64,000 nt of DNA from Rotaria macrura (Eukaryota > Rotifera > Eurotatoria > Philodinida > Philodinidae): positions 1 through 64,000 of the forward strand of contig OENT01000011.1 of NCBI GenBank assembly GCA_900239685.1. Reading direction: 5' to 3'. Below the pieces are notes generated by a model. The model saw only the letters and a list, made by a program, of their open reading frames with translations, searched no databases and had not been told where the DNA came from. The stretch's first letter is position 1, and the number at the start of each line of letters is the position of its first letter. A program made the translations under genes and the position numbers. Below, piece by piece: positions 61,043-64,000 of the stretch.

Positions 61043-62139
61043 TAGATTCGTTTTTCTTTAGTCGTTTGAGTGACTAAATATGCTCTCGAAGATCTGATTG
61101 TGACATCCAATCATCGTTAATGAATAGATAGTAGCGCTAACAGATATGTCATTACAAAAATATATTAGGTTTGTTGTTTTTAGAAATATTTAGAAGAATA
61201 TATTCTTATTTTTTTCTCATAATAATAGATAAAGAGTTTTAGTTTGATAATAAGATAGTTTCTTTTTCAAAAATGTAATTCGTTCAATTCTGAACAAATT
61301 AGTTTTTGAAAAATATGTTTTTATGTGTGCGAATACTGAAACGAAAACTAATTAAATTAACAGAAAAATACTCATAAAAATTAATGAGAAAGAAATAATA
61401 CAAAAAATATGATTGATTTATGTGATGTAAGATATAGTTTTATTTTTCAAGCATGTCATGTGTTGTTTTGTTGAATGATACTTGAAGTTCAATGTCTACA
61501 TGTCCTTCTTCTTCTTCTTCTGTTTAATTATTTGTTGAACTTAACAAATGATCAATACGAATTGTTTGAGTACAGCGAACATGAGATTGGAGATAGGAGC
61601 CTTCATACAAGGTTACGAACTTTGTGCATCAAAGTTTCTTTTTACATTTTAATTTAAATGATACGATGAAAAATGGCTTCGTCGTTATCAATTAAATTGT
61701 TCGAGTCCTTATAAATGAGAATCGTGTATTGGCTCAGTTTTCGTTTTCGGACATTTACAATTGAACTTGTCAGGGTATCCGAACTTTGTTGTTTTTTCAT
61801 GCTTTCATCAATGATGCTGACATACGAAAAATACTATCCACATTTACGTCATCGCATTCATCTCCTCGCAATAGCTGAAATCGGTGAAGTCAGAGTTTTT
61901 TCTCATGCACATCTATGTATTTCTTTCCTCTTATTGACATCTATCCAGATCGATTTTTTCGTATGCTGCCCTTTGTCTGATTCTTTCTTTTCTTCTTATA
62001 TTTTTGAATTAACAGAAAAAAATCCTACACGATGGAATGTATTGACATACGGTGTATTTCTCTTTCTTTTTATTCTGTTACATAGTTTATACATCACATT
62101 CACTGATGAATAAAATGATAATAGATCGATATTAACCCA
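61043..62139. other. divergent intergenic region
   Basis: Lies between the minus-strand NDUFAF2 start and a plus-strand gene, so it should hold two promoters. A 132-codon hydrophobic frame at 61715-62113 is open but has no recognisable domain or splice support. Confidence 0.4.
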
Positions 62140-62925
62140 ATGATAAAAACAACAAATCTAACTAAAACACTTTACAATACTCATCCAACTCATTCCCAAC
62201 CAATAAATTTATTTACACCATCAACAACTTCATCATCAGGATCAGCATGTGAAACAGATCCATCATCGATAAGTTCCTCGTATAAGAGTAATGTTGGTGT
62301 CAATGATGACATGAATGTTAATCAACATGAAGACTCAAGTTTATCATTGATTACTCTTGTCGATAAACTAAAACGTGAATTAACAACAGCAAAACAAGCT
62401 AAGAACCAGTTAGCAGCTCTCTATAAAGTAAGCCTAGCATTATTATTCTTCTTTTCAATACGCATAACATAACGGTTCGTTGAGAATGTTTGTTGTTTTT
62501 TACAATCTCTAACATGTATTCATACTTCACCTACTTGACAGCATAGGAAATCAAAATCAAGCACGTTATTTGTGATTTTGTTTTTCTTTCGGAGCTATAT
62601 TAGTTCTAGTGAAAATACTTTTTTTCCCTAGGTAAAATGTAAATCTGATCTTGACAAATCGGCTAAAATTACAAAACTTCGTTTACAGTTCGAATATGAA
62701 TTGAGTACATTCTGTAAACAAGATCAAAAAGATCTCGTATGCTATTTACAAAGGCAATTAATCATGCGTGATCAACGTATTACAGAGTTGTCTTATGATA
62801 TTGAACAATTAAAAAATAGTATGTTAAATGATAATAATGATAATGAAAAAATAAATAAAAGAACTCAACCAGTACAAATTTTACGAAGCAATGATCCTGA
62901 TCTTGTTACTTCCACGGTAAGTTAA
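62140..62925 (+). CDS. coiled-coil protein of unknown family (3' end uncertain)
   Basis: Exons 62140-62427 and 62632-62925 join in phase 0 (donor AAA/GTAAGC, acceptor TTTCCCTAG) to about 193 residues. The first 60 residues are Ser/Thr/Asn-rich. From about 67 to 160 the chain is a charged coiled coil (LVDKLKRELTTAKQAKNQL, then KLRLQFEYELSTFCKQDQK and LQRQLIMRDQRITELSYDIE). I do not recognise the family. The apparent stop at 62923-62925 lies inside a perfect donor (ACG/GTAAGTTAA), so the gene may splice onward, perhaps to the exon-like sequence at 63935-64000, leaving cytochrome c inside its intron. Confidence 0.65.
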
Positions 62926-63234
62926 ATAATCAGTTTTTTTTTCTGTCCTTTCGTTTCTGGCACTCCATTATTTTAAATGATTTCTCCGCCATTATCCATG
63001 CGAGTTGCCTTGCATCGCCCTCTATTTCCTCCACGTCATGGCTGATTCATGATAAAGGTAGTTCTTGATTCGACACCATAGTTTGTTATTTGTTTACCAT
63101 CCTCCGCTGTTTCATCACAACTGTTTTTTTTATTCCTACTCTATTATCGAGTCGAACATCCAAGTACATTTTTCGTACGCTTACCTTTTTCTTAACAAGT
63201 CGAATTATTTTTCAAAAAAACAAACTAATTAAAC
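62926..63234. other. intergenic or intronic sequence before cytochrome c
   Basis: Pyrimidine-rich, more C-rich than neighbours. An acceptor-like ACCTTTTTCTTAACAAG ends near 63200, about 35 nt before the cytochrome c ATG. Confidence 0.4.
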
Positions 63235-63567
63235 ATGAGTAATGAATGGGATGGTGGTAATGTAGAGAAAGGTGCTAAAGTTTTCAAAACCAAATGTGCT
63301 CAATGTCATGTTGTTGAAAAAGGTGCCGGTAATAAACAAGGACCTAATCTTAATGGTTTATTCGGTCGACAAACTGGCCAAGTGTCCGGTTTTGCTTACA
63401 GTGATGCTAACAAAAACAAAGGAATTACTTGGGGTGAAGATACACTTTGGGTTTACTTGAAAGATCCAAAGAAATACATTCCCGGTACAAAGATGATCTT
63501 CGCTGGATTGAAGAAAGAAGAAGAACGTCGTGACTTAATTGCTTACTTAAAAGAATCGACCAAATAG
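63235..63567 (+). CDS. CYCS: cytochrome c, mitochondrial
   Basis: Single exon, 110 residues; animals usually have 104-113. It carries electrons from complex III to IV and triggers apoptosome assembly. The haem site CAQCH is at 21-25; [38 protein letters not shown] and the axial-ligand M87 are all present. The N-terminus [13 protein letters not shown] is slightly extended, as in many invertebrates. Codon use is G/C-richer than its neighbours, fitting high expression. Confidence 0.98.
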   Translation: MSNEWDGGNVEKGAKVFKTKCAQCHVVEKGAGNKQGPNLNGLFGRQTGQVSGFAYSDANKNKGITWGEDTLWVYLKDPKKYIPGTKMIFAGLKKEEERRDLIAYLKESTK

Positions 63568-63934
63568 AAAACGTTCTCCGACCAAGTGTTTCTTTTTTTC
63601 ATTCTTGCTTGTTGTTTTGTTTTTCTTATATATGTACCGTTCTCCTAAGGAATGTCCAGACCTGTATCTGTCCTCCAATCTTATAGGGTAATTCTAATGT
63701 TCTACCTGTCTTCATCCCTAGCAGTAAAAGATATTTTGAAATAAAAAACAACAAGGTAAACTAGTTTAAAAAAGGAAAAAGAAAACGTCTGACTAAAAAT
63801 ACGTTGTACAACGAATAGTAATAGACTTAGTAAGAATATTCGCATTTACATGGCACCAGCTTGGTCATCGTCACTTACGTTTTTTTTTCTTTCTATTTCA
63901 TTCATACATTCATTTCTACTCTTTCTTTTACTCA
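63568..63934. other. cytochrome c 3' region
   Basis: T-rich sequence; ATAAAA near 63741. No gene recognised. Confidence 0.45.
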
Positions 63935-64000
63935 ATGGAGACGAGTACGCGACAAGTGACTATCATTGATGAATTGTGTGATAATGAAGAATCGAAAGCT
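63935..64000 (+). CDS. start of an unidentified gene, or internal exon, cut by the window end
   Basis: From ATG 63935 the frame METSTRQVTIIDELCDNEES is open to the last base. The composition looks coding, and a C/T-rich tract precedes it. It could also be an internal exon starting after AG at 63940, which would splice in phase to the donor at 62917. Too short to identify. Confidence 0.35.
   Translation, partial: METSTRQVTIIDELCDNEESKA

Noticed and set aside
61715-62113. 132-residue hydrophobic frame
   Set aside because: Open but no recognisable membrane family; may be untranslated or intronic sequence.
1-64000. tRNA, rRNA and CRISPR arrays
   Set aside because: No B-box-like GGTTCGANTCC with a cloverleaf, no rRNA blocks and no regularly spaced repeats were seen by eye.

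Overview
This is an AT-rich animal nuclear window with spliced genes (GT..AG introns, mostly 45-75 nt). Many C-rich or T-rich 3' splice acceptors sit just upstream of start codons. The intron style, possible SL-type operons, bacterial-looking cassette genes next to a transposon-rich tract, and many small decayed DNA transposons together fit a bdelloid rotifer (Adineta/Rotaria type). That assignment is inference; no rRNA or marker gene proves it.

Layout. 1-20 kb: no convincing host gene. The tract is built of inverted-repeat elements: a 4.2 kb unit with 58-bp perfect arms at 1-4256; a 1.4 kb GATC-rich unit at 5820-7265; a hairpin at 7531-8105; two AT-only MITE-like hairpins at 8766-9318; a decayed Mutator-like (MULE) transposase with a FLYWCH relic at 11434-12290; and a 2.2 kb palindrome at 17373-19548 that contains an assembly N. 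21-27 kb: two accessory, prokaryote-like genes, a secreted right-handed beta-helix protein and a membrane-anchored seven-repeat FG-GAP/VCBS protein. 29-64 kb: conserved eukaryotic genes, namely U2AF1, GLRX3, a RING protein, a two-domain small heat-shock protein, BCKDHB, NAAA, an APBA/X11/Mint adaptor, a DUSP3-like phosphatase, NDUFAF2, a VMAC-like coiled-coil protein, an unknown coiled-coil protein and cytochrome c. They are separated by gene-free stretches holding further transposons: a mariner-like relic at 35403-36311 and a hAT-type element with an intact 8-bp target duplication at 54086-54820.

Three gene pairs look like trans-spliced operons: U2AF1-GLRX3 (159 nt apart), BCKDHB-NAAA (55 nt apart) and NDUFAF2-VMAC-like (93 nt apart, minus strand). 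In each, the downstream gene has a pyrimidine-rich acceptor 0-8 nt before its ATG. The partners are functionally unrelated (splicing/iron-sulfur handling; branched-chain amino-acid catabolism/lipid amide hydrolysis; complex I assembly/cytoskeleton), so co-transcription would be for general expression rather than a shared pathway.

Most exon models below were checked by codon phase across each junction. No database search or expression data were available.
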